Below are positions 1 through 10,175 of a DNA stretch of 64,000 nucleotides, piece by piece. The first letter of the stretch is position 1; each line of letters opens with the position of its first letter. A program made the translations under genes and the position numbers. The DNA is from TH-plancto1 sp031431195 (GTDB lineage Bacteria; Planctomycetota; Planctomycetia; Planctomycetales; Planctomycetaceae): the NCBI GenBank assembly GCA_031431195.1, contig JANPCU010000176.1, positions 1 through 64,000 of the forward strand. Direction: 5' to 3'. The notes below the pieces were generated by a model that ran no database searches, was not told the DNA's origin, and worked only from the letters and a program-made list of their open reading frames with translations.

Positions 1-3000
1 TTGGTCAGCTGCTCATCCGCGCGGCCAGTGATGAACCCGCCCATGAGCCCGCGCTGGGTGGTTTCGGCGGTATCGCTGGCGGTGAAGAGAGTATTGGTGA
101 ATCCAGTTTCGGCCCCGGCCAGCTGATCGTCCCACCCGGCCGCGATCCCCGCCGTGCCGGTGACGTAGCCATGTTCGGCACTGATGTACGCGGAAGTGAC
201 GCTATGCGAGGCTGCTCCCTGGGCGGTGGCGGAGCTGGCGGCGAGGCCGATTTGGGTGTTGGCGTTGCTGAGTCCGGCCCCGATGGCGCTATTGACCAGC
301 GCGACGGAGTGGGTGATGCCCGCTTGGGTGCGGTCATCGGCAGCGTCGGCCTGGGCCGTGAGGAGGGTGGTTTGGGCCGTGGCCCAGGCGAGTTCTTTTT
401 GCGAGACGTTCCAGGCCCCCAGGGTGGCGGCGGTCGAGGCATCGATCAGATCGGTGTTGACCAGCAACGTGACGACGGCGTTGCCCAGCAGCAAGGTGTA
501 GTAGGCGTTGTCGATGGAGGTTTGGAAGGCTCCGGCGGCGGCGGTCATCCCGGTGGAGTAGGTTTTGTCCGCGAGGGCTTCGTCACTGGTGAACGTGTCG
601 CCCAGTCGGTTGAGGGTTTTGTCGTAGGTTGTGCTCGCACCGATGGAGGCATTGGCGTTGCCGATTTCGGTGCCCAGCAGAGTGGTGACGGCGGTGTCCT
701 GGGCCGTGATGAGGCTGGTGTTGGTGGCCTCGGCGAGGGAGTTCAGCGCGGTGCCGTTCGCGGTATCGATAGCCACTTCCGCGCTGACCAGTCCGGTGAT
801 AGCCCCGGCGGTGCTGGCTGTTTCGCTCGCCACAGCGGCGGTGCTGGCCGTGAGGAATGTCGAGTACGCCGCCGAGGTGAGTCCGGAGGCGAATGTCGAG
901 ATGGCCGAGGTGTACTGGCCCGTGATGGCGGTGGCGAAGGCGGTGCCCGCACCGGTGATGGCGGTGAGCAGGCCGCCCGCGCGGGCAGCTGCGGCGTTGG
1001 CGAGGGCGGTGGACTGCGTATTAATGAACGTACTGATCCCGGTTTGGGCCGCTTGGTAAGCGGTGGCCACGGAGCCCGATGAGGTGACGGAAGACCGCCC
1101 GGCGGTGTCGTGGGCGTCAGCGACTTTGTCCTGGTACGCTTTGACCTGGGTCGAAGTGGTGGTGGTCAGGAGGGCGGACGCCTCCGCCGTTTTTGTGCCC
1201 AGCTGGACCGAGGCATCGACCCGGCGCTTGGCCCACTTGGTCAGATTCTTGACCCGACTTAATTCACGCTGGAAGGCGCTCAGCGCGATGGCATGATCCG
1301 CCTCGCGATTGAGGATGACGATTTGAGCGTTGTAGGCGGTGCGATCGGTCGAGCCGGAGGACGCCGGGATGCTGGTGGAGACGGAGTTGTACTGGTACTT
1401 CGTCTCGTTCGTGAGGTCGTTCCAGGCTTGAGTCTGATCGTTCCGCAGTTCCTTCACAATCTTGGCCCCGCGTACGGCCTGGGCCTTCGTGGCGGTGGCT
1501 TCGTCCTTCAGAAACACGCGGCGGGCTTCGGCGTATTCACTGGTCTTGGTGAAGTTCTCGTCGGCCAGTGTGTTGGCTTTGGTCTGGCGAGCCTTGTAGA
1601 TGTTGGTTAAAGAATCGATCGCTTGCGGCGTGACGGTGGTGACAAACGTCTCGGAATCGTTTGCAGCGGCGATGACGGCTGCGGTCTGAGCGGCGATCAC
1701 CCCGGCCAGTGCGGAGTTCTGCTGCTGGGCCAGGCTGGCCAGCCAGCCCGCGCTGGCCGTATTGTCGGCGTTAATCTTACTGCGCTGGGCATTGAAGATC
1801 GCCAGTTCGCGATCGGCTGCGGGACCGGGATTGGCGGCCACCCAGTCATTGACGGCGGTACTAGCCGCCGTCAGCCGGTCCGCCACTCGATCCGCCTGGG
1901 CACTGGCGACGGTGGCGTTGTAGGTCGCGCGGGCGGCGTTGACCGTGTTGATCAGCGCCGCGCGTGGTCCGGCGATGGTCCTGGTATAGGCCGCATTGGC
2001 ATTCGTCGTGGCGATGTCATACGCCGCATTGATGGCGGCCCGATCGATGCTTTCGTTCAGAGCGGTTTCGGCCCGGAATTTGACCAGCTCTTTTTCTCGC
2101 CGGGCATTCGCGATGGTTTCGTCCGCAATCAGGTCGGCCTTGGCCTGCTTGAAATCGGCGATAAGACCTGCTTTCGCCACACTGTCTTCGTAATTCCACT
2201 GCTCAGTCCTGTTGGAATACTGACCTTCCAACTCCTGGATGGCATTCACCCAGTCTCGATTCGCGGCTTCCACAGCCTGCATGATTTGGTCGTAGTATCC
2301 CACGGGGTCGGAAATCATCAGTGCGGGCGCGCTCGCCCAGATGGCCGCGATCCGCTGCTGATAAGTCGGGGTCAGTGCCTCGACAGCGGCCTGGTGTTCC
2401 TCCCAGGCTTGGAAACCCCGGGACATGTTGTTCGCATCAATGGCCGCCAGAGCGGCATCGAGAGCGGTTTGCAGCGTCGCGATCCTCTGCGACGAGGTAT
2501 TCGTCGCGGAGCCGAAGAGCCACGCTTCCAGGGCCGTTCGTGCGAGCGAATACGCATTCGCCAACAGCGTGCTGAGGGCCCTCTGCGATTCCGCGTCCCT
2601 CATCGCTGTTCCGCGATCGCGTTCGGCCTCCGCCTTCACGCGTTTGAACTCGTCCAGCACCGGCTGCACGGTGTTCTTAAACAGTTGTGCCGCCGTCCGG
2701 ACCTTCCCTTCGTACTCTTCGTCAGCCGCTTCGACTGCTTGCAGAAATTCCGGATCGTGGAGCAGATCCAGGTCCGGGATATTCGCGCCCGGCAGGCTGT
2801 CCAGACCCTGGTATGGCACGGGGGGCAAGGGGTCTTCATTTAGTTCGAGCTGGATGTCCGGCGTCTTCCAATCGAAGTCCGCTGCCGTCAGCCCCGCCGC
2901 ACTGGCCAGAGGAGCAATCGTGGAGGACAACGCCGTGGTCAGGTTGCCCTGCGCCCCGGTCACGGCTCCTTGAATGGCTCCGACCGTCGAGCCGACGGCC

Positions 3001-6000
3001 TGCTCCGGACTGGCCACCGACGATCCGCTCGTCGTGCCGCTGCTACTTGGTGCGGATGGGCTGGTTCCCCCGACGATCAGCGTCGGTCCCGCCGAGGCCG
3101 CTTTCGTCACGGTCGTCGTCTGCCAGCCGGTACTGACCGTACTCCGCGTCTGCGAGTCATACGTCCGCACCCGCACCCGCACCGTGTGACTCCCCACGCT
3201 TAAGCTCGGCGGAGCATACCGGTACGACCCATCCGCCCCCACCACCAACGTGATGTCCGGCGTATCGCCCGTCCCGTCGATAGAAATATCGACATGCGCC
3301 CCCGCCGCCAGCGGCATTGTCACCGTCCCCGCAATCGTCGGCGCAATCCGCTGCCCCTGAGCATCCGCCACCACCAGCTGCGGACTGGCAATCACCGGCA
3401 CGACACTGGCCCGCGCGATGACCGCGAACGTCACACTCGACCACGCACTCGGGCTGGACGTACCCTGTTCGGAGTCGGTCACCACCGCCCGGACCCGGAC
3501 CGTGTGAGTGCCGACAGAGACGCCGGTCAGATACCGCTGGAACGTGCCGTCCGCGCCCGTCCGCACGGTCTGATCCGCGACGCCATCCCCGTCCTTGTCA
3601 ATCTCGACCAGAACACCAGCGAGTGCGGGATTGGCAGGGGGCGTCCCCAGCGGGGTGAAGCTGTGCCCCGAACCGAATTCGACACTCGCCGTGACTTCCG
3701 ATGCGAGGTGCCCCTGGATCTCCGGCCAATCGGTCGTCCAAGTTGGGACGGTGGCGGTCCCTTGATCCTGCGTCAACGCCAGGAAGTGAACCCCCGGAGC
3801 CGCAGCCAGCGTGATGGTGATTTCCAGACTCGACCAGTCACTGACAATCGGCGTTCCCGTGGCCGGGCTGTCGATCGAGGTTCTGGCCCGCAACGTGACG
3901 GCACCCGCTGGCAGTCCAGTCGGGTCATACACAAAATGTCCGGTCGCATCCGAAGCGGTCGAGCCATCGATGTCGCCGTCCCCATCATGGTCGAACTCGA
4001 CCCGCACGAACGCCGCATTCCCCGCCAGAGCGCCTTCGACCCGCGCCTTCGGCACGGGATTCTCCGTCGTTCCCGCCGCCGACTTCACGAAGGTCGAGAT
4101 CGCCGTCGGTGCCGGATCTTGCAGGTCGAACGTCACTGACTGCCAGCTGGTGGTGGTCACCAATCCGCTGACGGGATCGGTGATCTTGGCTCGCACGGCA
4201 ACCGTGTTTTGTCCCAAGACGAGCGTGGAAGACCGATAGGTCACCGCTCGGGAATCCAAGTCCGAGTAGAACTCGACCGTTCGCGTGGCTTCGGGAACGC
4301 CATCCCCCGTCGAATCGAACTCCAGAGTGGCATTGCGAATACCTGCGGGCGAGTTGACCCGCACTGAGACCGTGGGATCGGTCGTGATCCCATCATCAGC
4401 AGTCCCGGTATCTCTCAGCAGTTGGATCGTATCGATGATCGAGTTGGTCACCACGACCTGTCCGGTCGACTCGTTGCCATACGCGTCACGGATCGTATAG
4501 CTGAACTGGTCGGCTCCGGATGCACCGAGTGCGGCAAAGTACACGACCGTCGGGCCACCTGCGGCCTGCCAGTCAATCACCGCTTGCCCCTGCTGAGGCG
4601 TATCGACGGACACGAGCGTGATCGCTTCCCCTTCGGGATCACTGTCGTTCGCCAGCACCGGGATCGTCACCCAGTGCCCTGAAGCGACCTCGGCCGTGTC
4701 GGTGTTCGCCACGGGAGGCTGATTGGCCGTGACCTGGATGTTGACGACACCCGTGCCGCGTCCTCCGGCAGCGGTCTCCATCGTGTAGACGAGTTGGACA
4801 TCGCCACTGAATCCTGCGATTGGAGTAAGCCGCAGTCCCTGCTGGCTCCCCAGCGTGAACACCTCGCCGTTGCCGGAGTTGACTGCCTGGAACGACACCA
4901 GCGTGACCGTCGCCCCATTGAGGTCGGTCGCCGACAGCAGGGTGCTGACCGCTTCTCCATGCGTGGATGTCAAACTGATCGGCGATAGAGAGGGAGCCGG
5001 TGCCTGCGAATTCCAGCGATCGACGATCACGGTCACCGTCGATGTCTGTCCGGCTCCGTCGCTGATCGAGTAGCTGAAGGAGTCGTTCGCGACACTGGTG
5101 CCGCTGGCGACGTAGACGAGAACCTGTTCCGTCGTCGGGCCACCGGAAACCGGGTTGGCCACGGGGCGAGTCTCGATGGTCACTGTACCGAATGCGGGTG
5201 TCGTCACCGCACTGAGAATGAGCGCCGCTGTGCCCGTCGTGGTGTCATTGGCCAGCACGCGCACCACAACTGTCTCACCCAAATCGGCCAGCACATGATC
5301 GGGCATCGCGACGACATCGGCTTCCTCGACGTTCACTTCGGGAGGTGTGACCGTGACTGTCACCGTGCCGGTCGCCTGCCCACCTTGCCCATCACTGACG
5401 ACATATTGAATCGTGACCACGCCCTGCACGCCGTCGGGGAGATAGATCAGCCGATCGCGCGTGGCCCCGGAACCGGTCTGAATGAGCACTTGCCCCTGAG
5501 ACGAAGACGCCACCGCGCTGACGATCGTGAGCGCGTGTCCTTCGGGATCGGAGTCATTGGCGAGTACGTCCAGCACGACGAACGCACCGTCTGCCACGGT
5601 CGCTGTCTCATGATTGACGACAGGAAGCTGATTGGGAGTCGTTGCCGGGACAATGGTAATGGTCATCGTCCCGGTCGTTTCCGCTCCGGCGGAATCGCGC
5701 ACGACATAGCTCAACGTCTCCGTTCCGGTGAACCCGGTATTCGAGAGATACTCGATATCATACACGAGATTCGCCGACGAACTGCCGTTGATCCCGTATT
5801 GGCCGTCGTACCAAGTGGCGAAGGAGGAAGTGCCGCTGGCACCGTTTTGTAACCAATCGGTCCAGATCGTTTCAGAAACTCGCGGACGCAGGGAGGCGGC
5901 CCCCTGAACGGCACCGGCCACGGAGATCAGCTGCAAGACACCGCCTTCCGGATCAGAGTCATTACTCAGTACCGGAACGACCACGGACGTACCGGAATTC

Positions 6001-7658
6001 ACTTGAACGGCATCCGCGACCGCCACGGGGGCTTGGTTCGAGCTTGTGGTCGCGTTGTTGGTGATCGTCACCGTCCACGTCCCAGTCGACTGCTTCCCGT
6101 ACGCATCCTGCACGGTATAGGTCAGGACTTCGGTCCCCTCGAAACCGGCCTGCGGCGTATAGTCCAGCTGATTGAGGAGGGTGGTGGAACCTCCCAGATA
6201 GTAATCGCTGGGGTCCGAGTAGGAACCGCTGGAAGAGCCGCTGCCCGATCCTGAGCCACTGCCCGTGGAAGCGGAAATGGTCGCTTGACCGTGCTGGGCA
6301 CCGCTCACCGACAGCAGTTGGAACGAGTCTCCCTCGGGGTCGGAGTCATTGGTCAAAACTGAGGCATGGACCACTGAGCTGCCGGAAGCTGCCAACGTGT
6401 CATTGACCGTCACGGGAGCCTGGTTGGCCTCGACATGAATCGTCAGCACGTAATCGCCGGTGCTGCCCGCTGCCGCACTGCCGCTCCCATACCCGCTGAT
6501 TCCGGAACCGGTGGAGTACCCGCTCGTGGAGTATCCGGAGCCGCTCCCATAGCTCCCCGACGAACTGCCGGAGCCGGAGCTAGACCCGCTGGAAGAACTC
6601 GTTGATCCTGAACCACCGCTGGAACTGCCCGACCCAGAACCACCCGTATTGGGGTTCGGATTGAACGCACTGTAATACTCGTTCCCGGCGCTGGAGACAC
6701 CGATCCGATATGTGCCTGCGAACACGGCTCGGAACTCCAACCGGCTGTCGGTTGTGGACTGGCCTGTGAGGGGGTCGATCGAGTTGGCATTCGATTGCAC
6801 CTCGATCCCCCACGCATCGAACAGCCGCAAGTGGCTGTCCAGATCACCCGGCGTGGTCACCGAGATGGAAATTTTGTCCCCAGCGGCCAGCACGACCTGA
6901 TACATGTCGACTTCGGTGGCCGTCGCGATTGTCGCATCGTGAGTGCGAGTGAACGTCAATGCCGCCCAATCCCCCGCAAAGCTCGGTCCCGACGACGAGT
7001 GTTCGACAGCCCGGACCGACACAGTTTGCGAGCCGTAACTCAGAACGTTGCTCAGGTCTTGTTCGTAGAGACCCGTCCCCGCGACCGAACGACTCACGTC
7101 CGACACCCCGTCCCCGTTGGTGTCGAACTGGAGATCGTAGGAGGAACCGGGGTCCGCATCCGTCAGCGTGAAGCTGAGTCTCGGGTCGCTGGTGCTGAAG
7201 TCGCCCGGAGTTTCCGTGTCGTGGGTGAGTCTGAGATTCGAGATCACGGGGCGGGCGGTCACGGCAAAGCTCACGTTTTGTGTGGGCTGAATGCCGTTGG
7301 CGTTTTGGCCGGTATAGGTGAAAGCGACGTTGCCGGTGTAGCTGGGATCGACCGTGAAGATCAGCTGGTCGGTGCCCGGGCCGGTGGGGTTGTCGAGTAA
7401 ACTCACCGAGCCGCCGATTGACGGTTGGCTGTAGCCGGTAATTTCCAGAGGGCTGGCTGTGCTGCTGTCATTTTTCAGGACGAGAACATGCGCCGGAACG
7501 GCAGTCATGTCATAGTCGGCTAAGCCGAACATCAGGATGCGTTCTTCGGGGACGAGTACACGCGTCGCGAGCCGGGGGGAAGGAGTGCGCCGCCGAGGCT
7601 TCGCGGGCTTCCAGGCGAGACGATCCAAAAACTGCTGAAACCAGGTACGCAACGACAT
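1..7658 (-). CDS. Giant Ig/cadherin-repeat surface or secreted protein, partial at the left edge
   Basis: One reading frame stays open from an ATG at 7658 (AAGGA about nine bases upstream) to base 1, giving at least 2,552 residues with no stop reached. The first ~50 residues are basic and contain PEERILMFG, resembling the LEPR-XLL N-terminal motif of planctomycete exported proteins; no ordinary signal peptide is visible. Residues ~50-1550 are tandem Ig/cadherin/Calx-like repeats; NDSDPEG linkers recur near residues 437, 567, 702 and 1006, and one linker is a GSGSGSGS-type tract. From ~1600 on the protein is Ala/Thr-rich and helical, a likely long coiled coil. Such proteins are usually surface or secreted adhesins. 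It lies downstream of the TolC and HlyD genes on the same strand and is the probable export substrate (inference). A large gene on the opposite strand is not supported. Confidence 0.85.
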   Translation of the reverse strand, partial: MSLRTWFQQFLDRLAWKPAKPRRRTPSPRLATRVLVPEERILMFGLADYDMTAVPAHVLVLKNDSSTASPLEITGYSQPSIGGSVSLLDNPTGPGTDQLIFTVDPSYTGNVAFTYTGQNANGIQPTQNVSFAVTARPVISNLRLTHDTETPGDFSTSDPRLSFTLTDADPGSSYDLQFDTNGDGVSDVSRSVAGTGLYEQDLSNVLSYGSQTVSVRAVEHSSSGPSFAGDWAALTFTRTHDATIATATEVDMYQVVLAAGDKISISVTTPGDLDSHLRLFDAWGIEVQSNANSIDPLTGQSTTDSRLEFRAVFAGTYRIGVSSAGNEYYSAFNPNPNTGGSGSGSSSGGSGSTSSSSGSSSGSGSSSGSYGSGSGYSTSGYSTGSGISGYGSGSAAAGSTGDYVLTIHVEANQAPVTVNDTLAASGSSVVHASVLTNDSDPEGDSFQLLSVSGAQHGQATISASTGSGSGSGSGSSSGSYSDPSDYYLGGSTTLLNQLDYTPQAGFEGTEVLTYTVQDAYGKQSTGTWTVTITNNATTSSNQAPVAVADAVQVNSGTSVVVPVLSNDSDPEGGVLQLISVAGAVQGAASLRPRVSETIWTDWLQNGASGTSSFATWYDGQYGINGSSSANLVYDIEYLSNTGFTGTETLSYVVRDSAGAETTGTMTITIVPATTPNQLPVVNHETATVADGAFVVLDVLANDSDPEGHALTIVSAVASSSQGQVLIQTGSGATRDRLIYLPDGVQGVVTIQYVVSDGQGGQATGTVTVTVTPPEVNVEEADVVAMPDHVLADLGETVVVRVLANDTTTGTAALILSAVTTPAFGTVTIETRPVANPVSGGPTTEQVLVYVASGTSVANDSFSYSISDGAGQTSTVTVIVDRWNSQAPAPSLSPISLTSTHGEAVSTLLSATDLNGATVTLVSFQAVNSGNGEVFTLGSQQGLRLTPIAGFSGDVQLVYTMETAAGGRGTGVVNIQVTANQPPVANTDTAEVASGHWVTIPVLANDSDPEGEAITLVSVDTPQQGQAVIDWQAAGGPTVVYFAALGASGADQFSYTIRDAYGNESTGQVVVTNSIIDTIQLLRDTGTADDGITTDPTVSVRVNSPAGIRNATLEFDSTGDGVPEATRTVEFYSDLDSRAVTYRSSTLVLGQNTVAVRAKITDPVSGLVTTTSWQSVTFDLQDPAPTAISTFVKSAAGTTENPVPKARVEGALAGNAAFVRVEFDHDGDGDIDGSTASDATGHFVYDPTGLPAGAVTLRARTSIDSPATGTPIVSDWSSLEITITLAAAPGVHFLALTQDQGTATVPTWTTDWPEIQGHLASEVTASVEFGSGHSFTPLGTPPANPALAGVLVEIDKDGDGVADQTVRTGADGTFQRYLTGVSVGTHTVRVRAVVTDSEQGTSSPSAWSSVTFAVIARASVVPVIASPQLVVADAQGQRIAPTIAGTVTMPLAAGAHVDISIDGTGDTPDITLVVGADGSYRYAPPSLSVGSHTVRVRVRTYDSQTRSTVSTGWQTTTVTKAASAGPTLIVGGTSPSAPSSSGTTSGSSVASPEQAVGSTVGAIQGAVTGAQGNLTTALSSTIAPLASAAGLTAADFDWKTPDIQLELNEDPLPPVPYQGLDSLPGANIPDLDLLHDPEFLQAVEAADEEYEGKVRTAAQLFKNTVQPVLDEFKRVKAEAERDRGTAMRDAESQRALSTLLANAYSLARTALEAWLFGSATNTSSQRIATLQTALDAALAAIDANNMSRGFQAWEEHQAAVEALTPTYQQRIAAIWASAPALMISDPVGYYDQIMQAVEAANRDWVNAIQELEGQYSNRTEQWNYEDSVAKAGLIADFKQAKADLIADETIANARREKELVKFRAETALNESIDRAAINAAYDIATTNANAAYTRTIAGPRAALINTVNAARATYNATVASAQADRVADRLTAASTAVNDWVAANPGPAADRELAIFNAQRSKINADNTASAGWLASLAQQQNSALAGVIAAQTAAVIAAANDSETFVTTVTPQAIDSLTNIYKARQTKANTLADENFTKTSEYAEARRVFLKDEATATKAQAVRGAKIVKELRNDQTQAWNDLTNETKYQYNSVSTSIPASSGSTDRTAYNAQIVILNREADHAIALSAFQRELSRVKNLTKWAKRRVDASVQLGTKTAEASALLTTTTSTQVKAYQDKVADAHDTAGRSSVTSSGSVATAYQAAQTGISTFINTQSTALANAAAARAGGLLTAITGAGTAFATAITGQYTSAISTFASGLTSAAYSTFLTASTAAVASETASTAGAITGLVSAEVAIDTANGTALNSLAEATNTSLITAQDTAVTTLLGTEIGNANASIGASTTYDKTLNRLGDTFTSDEALADKTYSTGMTAAAGAFQTSIDNAYYTLLLGNAVVTLLVNTDLIDASTAATLGAWNVSQKELAWATAQTTLLTAQADAADDRTQAGITHSVALVNSAIGAGLSNANTQIGLAASSATAQGAASHSVTSAYISAEHGYVTGTAGIAAGWDDQLAGAETGFTNTLFTASDTAETTQRGLMGGFITGRADEQLT

Positions 7659-7841
7659 GAGCACAAATCCTTGGCCAAAGGAGCGTCAATCGAATTCGAA
7701 GAATGTGAAGTGTGGGCAGCGATGAGACGCGGCCCGCTGCGATTCCCACGTTTCGAGAGGCACCTCCGGAGGAGGCGGTGGAAACACTGGGCAAGCTGCG
7801 TGAGATGGTGCGGGTGGAACCCCCGCTCAGAATCGAAGTCG

Positions 7842-7870
7842 ACTATGCCGGGCCGATTCGAGTCTGTCAA
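7842..7870 (-). promoter_or_regulatory. Candidate sigma70 promoter for the giant protein gene
   Basis: On the minus strand TTGACA (7870-7865) is followed after 17 bases by CATAGT (7847-7842), four of six matches to the -10 consensus. It lies about 180 bases upstream of the giant gene's ATG, inside the 327-base gap 7659-7985. I see no gene in that gap. The giant gene could also be read through from the TolC gene. Confidence 0.4.
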
Positions 7871-7985
7871 TCCGAGGGACTCTGCTTTTTGGTGAAAATG
7901 TTCCGATTCTTCCGGTCCTGACGGCCCGGCTCATTCGATCGAGAACTGGCCGAAGTCATGACTTAACCAGGAGTTACCATTCATG

Positions 7986-9962
7986 TCAACGCACGGGGAG
8001 CAGGCCGGGGGCGGGGGCTTGGTCGTCGGTCAGGTGGGCGCGGCCGATGGACTCATTGGAGTCGAGGCTGCGGAAGTATTCGATCGGATACGGTTGAACT
8101 GCGTGGTCATAGAGGCTGATATGATGTGCGGGGAGTAAGCGGCCCGTGCGTTGCTGGAGCGTGGTCATCGCGAGTGTATATTCGGTGTAGCTCTGGAGGA
8201 TATCTCGGCGGGCATCGGCTACGGCGCGCTGGGCGCGCAGAATCTCTTCGATAGACACTCGGTCGGGGGTGCTGTTCGAGAGAGCCTTCAAGGCATTCAG
8301 ACGCTCCTCGGCGGTGGCGAGGCGGGCGGTATGGACCTCGGCAGCGAGCCAGGTGCGGTCGATCTCGCGGAAGGCGGCGGCGAGTTCGTGGCTGATCTCG
8401 ACCTCCTGCACGCGCAGCATGGCCTGCGACTTGGCGAGTTGCAGTTCCAAGCCCTGGAGCCGGGTCTTGGCGAGACGTTGCCGCAGCGGGATGCTGTACT
8501 CGACCCCCAGCGTCCAGCCGGTCTGCTGACCACTGAAGAGCGTGCCGTAGCCGCTCCCCAGACCTTTGTTGGTCACCCCGTCGTTGCGCGGTCCCAGGAG
8601 ATCGTCCCCGAAACCGTTGGTGTGGTAATCGGAGACGAAATCAAGTTGCGGACGCAGCAGATTCTCCGCCGCCTGGAGTTGCAGCTGGAGGCTGCGGATG
8701 TGCCACTTTTGCTTGCGCAACTCGGGACGGGCGATCAGGGCCGTGCCCAGCGAATGGTGCCAATCGAAGGTCATGTCGGCGGTCACGGGATCGTCGATCG
8801 TTTGTAGTAACCGCCCATCGTTGACGCTCAGTCCGAGGATGCGGCGGAGTTCCGCTTCGGCGGTATACAGCTGATCGCGGGCGGCGGCGACTTGCAGGAC
8901 CGATTGCTGGTACTGCTCGCGGGCGGCGGTCTCTTCGAGGGCTCCGCTGCCGAGTCCTCCGGCGGTGCGGCGGGACTGCGCGATATGCAGGGCCAGTTTC
9001 GTTTTCGCTTGCATCTCCTCTTCCAGAGCGAGCGAATGCTGGGCAATGGCCAGTTGCCAATATTGCGTTTCCACATCGCGCACGAGATTCGTGAGGGCCA
9101 GCTCGAAGTCGATGAGAGACATATCTTCGTTGATGCGGGCGATGACGATTCCCTGCGTCAGGCCGGTGATATTATTCGCGTTCCCCGAGATCGGTCCGGC
9201 GATCCGCGTATAATCGATTCCAGCTCCCGCCATCAGGGGCTGACGGAATTGCAGACCGAGGTTGCCGTCATAGGCCGAGGTAAACAGCCGCTGCGTGGAA
9301 TTGTTCGACCCATAATTCCATTGCTGGTTTAAGGAGACTTGACCGCCGGTGATTAAACTCTTCGTGAGTGCGGAATTCCACTGGGCGGTGTCAGAGGCCA
9401 GCGTGTCACCGGGATTCAGTCCACCGGCGAGGAAGTTGTTGTTCTGGATCTGCTCTTCGCGTCCCCATTTCATGTTGGTGCTGAACTGGGCATCGAAGTC
9501 GGAGAGGGCCGCTTCGACGCCGCGCTGACCGAAGAGGTAGCCGCGCTGCTGAATGGCGGGATCGTAGGCCGAGCGCACTCCTTCCGGGTTGGCCAGGATG
9601 GGATTGGAGGGGCTGCCCAGCTGACCCGCCGTGCGAATGACATCGCTGTTGCGGAGCGCGTACTGAACGGCATCTTCGAGCGTGATCGGCCAGGGAGCGG
9701 CGAGTTCCTCGTGCCGTAGACGCCGGGGTTCTTCGGCAAACGGCATCTCGGAGAGGAGCAACGACTCAACACTCTCGCTGGGTTCCAGCTCGATCGACTC
9801 GGCTTCGTAATACTCGGCACTCTCGTCGACGATGGGCAGGACGGATGAGGTCCGGCAGCCGCCATTCATGGTCGCGAGGAGTCCCAGCGCAATCCACACC
9901 CCGCAGGCTCGGAATAATCCGGCCTGTCGGGGGGAGCATGGCAGGGGTTGGCGGCGGCCCAT
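7986..9962 (-). CDS. TolC-family outer-membrane efflux protein (lipoprotein)
   Basis: This 658-residue protein should form the outer-membrane channel of a tripartite exporter. The N-terminus has a hydrophobic stretch ending in LATMNGGC, a good lipobox, so it is probably lipid-anchored. The rest shows the duplicated helical OEP pattern: long Ala/Gln/Glu/Leu-rich helices (for example around residues 280-380 and 480-620) separated by strands rich in Gly, Asn and Gln such as NQQWNYGSNNSTQ and FRQPLMAGAG. It is longer than typical TolC (about 450-500), mostly through an N-terminal extension. It lies 213 bases downstream of the GAF-HlyD gene and upstream of the giant gene, all on the minus strand. 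The family call is firm; the substrate is inferred from context. Confidence 0.85.
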   Translation of the reverse strand: MGRRQPLPCSPRQAGLFRACGVWIALGLLATMNGGCRTSSVLPIVDESAEYYEAESIELEPSESVESLLLSEMPFAEEPRRLRHEELAAPWPITLEDAVQYALRNSDVIRTAGQLGSPSNPILANPEGVRSAYDPAIQQRGYLFGQRGVEAALSDFDAQFSTNMKWGREEQIQNNNFLAGGLNPGDTLASDTAQWNSALTKSLITGGQVSLNQQWNYGSNNSTQRLFTSAYDGNLGLQFRQPLMAGAGIDYTRIAGPISGNANNITGLTQGIVIARINEDMSLIDFELALTNLVRDVETQYWQLAIAQHSLALEEEMQAKTKLALHIAQSRRTAGGLGSGALEETAAREQYQQSVLQVAAARDQLYTAEAELRRILGLSVNDGRLLQTIDDPVTADMTFDWHHSLGTALIARPELRKQKWHIRSLQLQLQAAENLLRPQLDFVSDYHTNGFGDDLLGPRNDGVTNKGLGSGYGTLFSGQQTGWTLGVEYSIPLRQRLAKTRLQGLELQLAKSQAMLRVQEVEISHELAAAFREIDRTWLAAEVHTARLATAEERLNALKALSNSTPDRVSIEEILRAQRAVADARRDILQSYTEYTLAMTTLQQRTGRLLPAHHISLYDHAVQPYPIEYFRSLDSNESIGRAHLTDDQAPAPGLLPVR

Positions 9963-10175
9963 CCGTGGAACCTGACCTGTCGAAGCGGTGATACCGATTG
10001 TGCGGGCGGTCGAGAGCCTCCGGCTCTCGGGGTATCATTTCTATCGACGGTCTGACGACTGCCCGCGATGTGGAGCGGCATTCGCATACTCACCGGGAGA
10101 ATCGGCACAGGCGGGCGAGCGCTCCGCTTCGAGGACTTCGCGTCGCGGCTAATCGGCAGCGCTGGAATTGCCTCG

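Noticed and set aside
171..2843. Long plus-strand open frames (303 and 406 codons) opposite the giant gene
   Set aside because: Gly/Arg-rich shadow frames produced by high G+C; the minus-strand frame gives clear repeat domains across the same bases.
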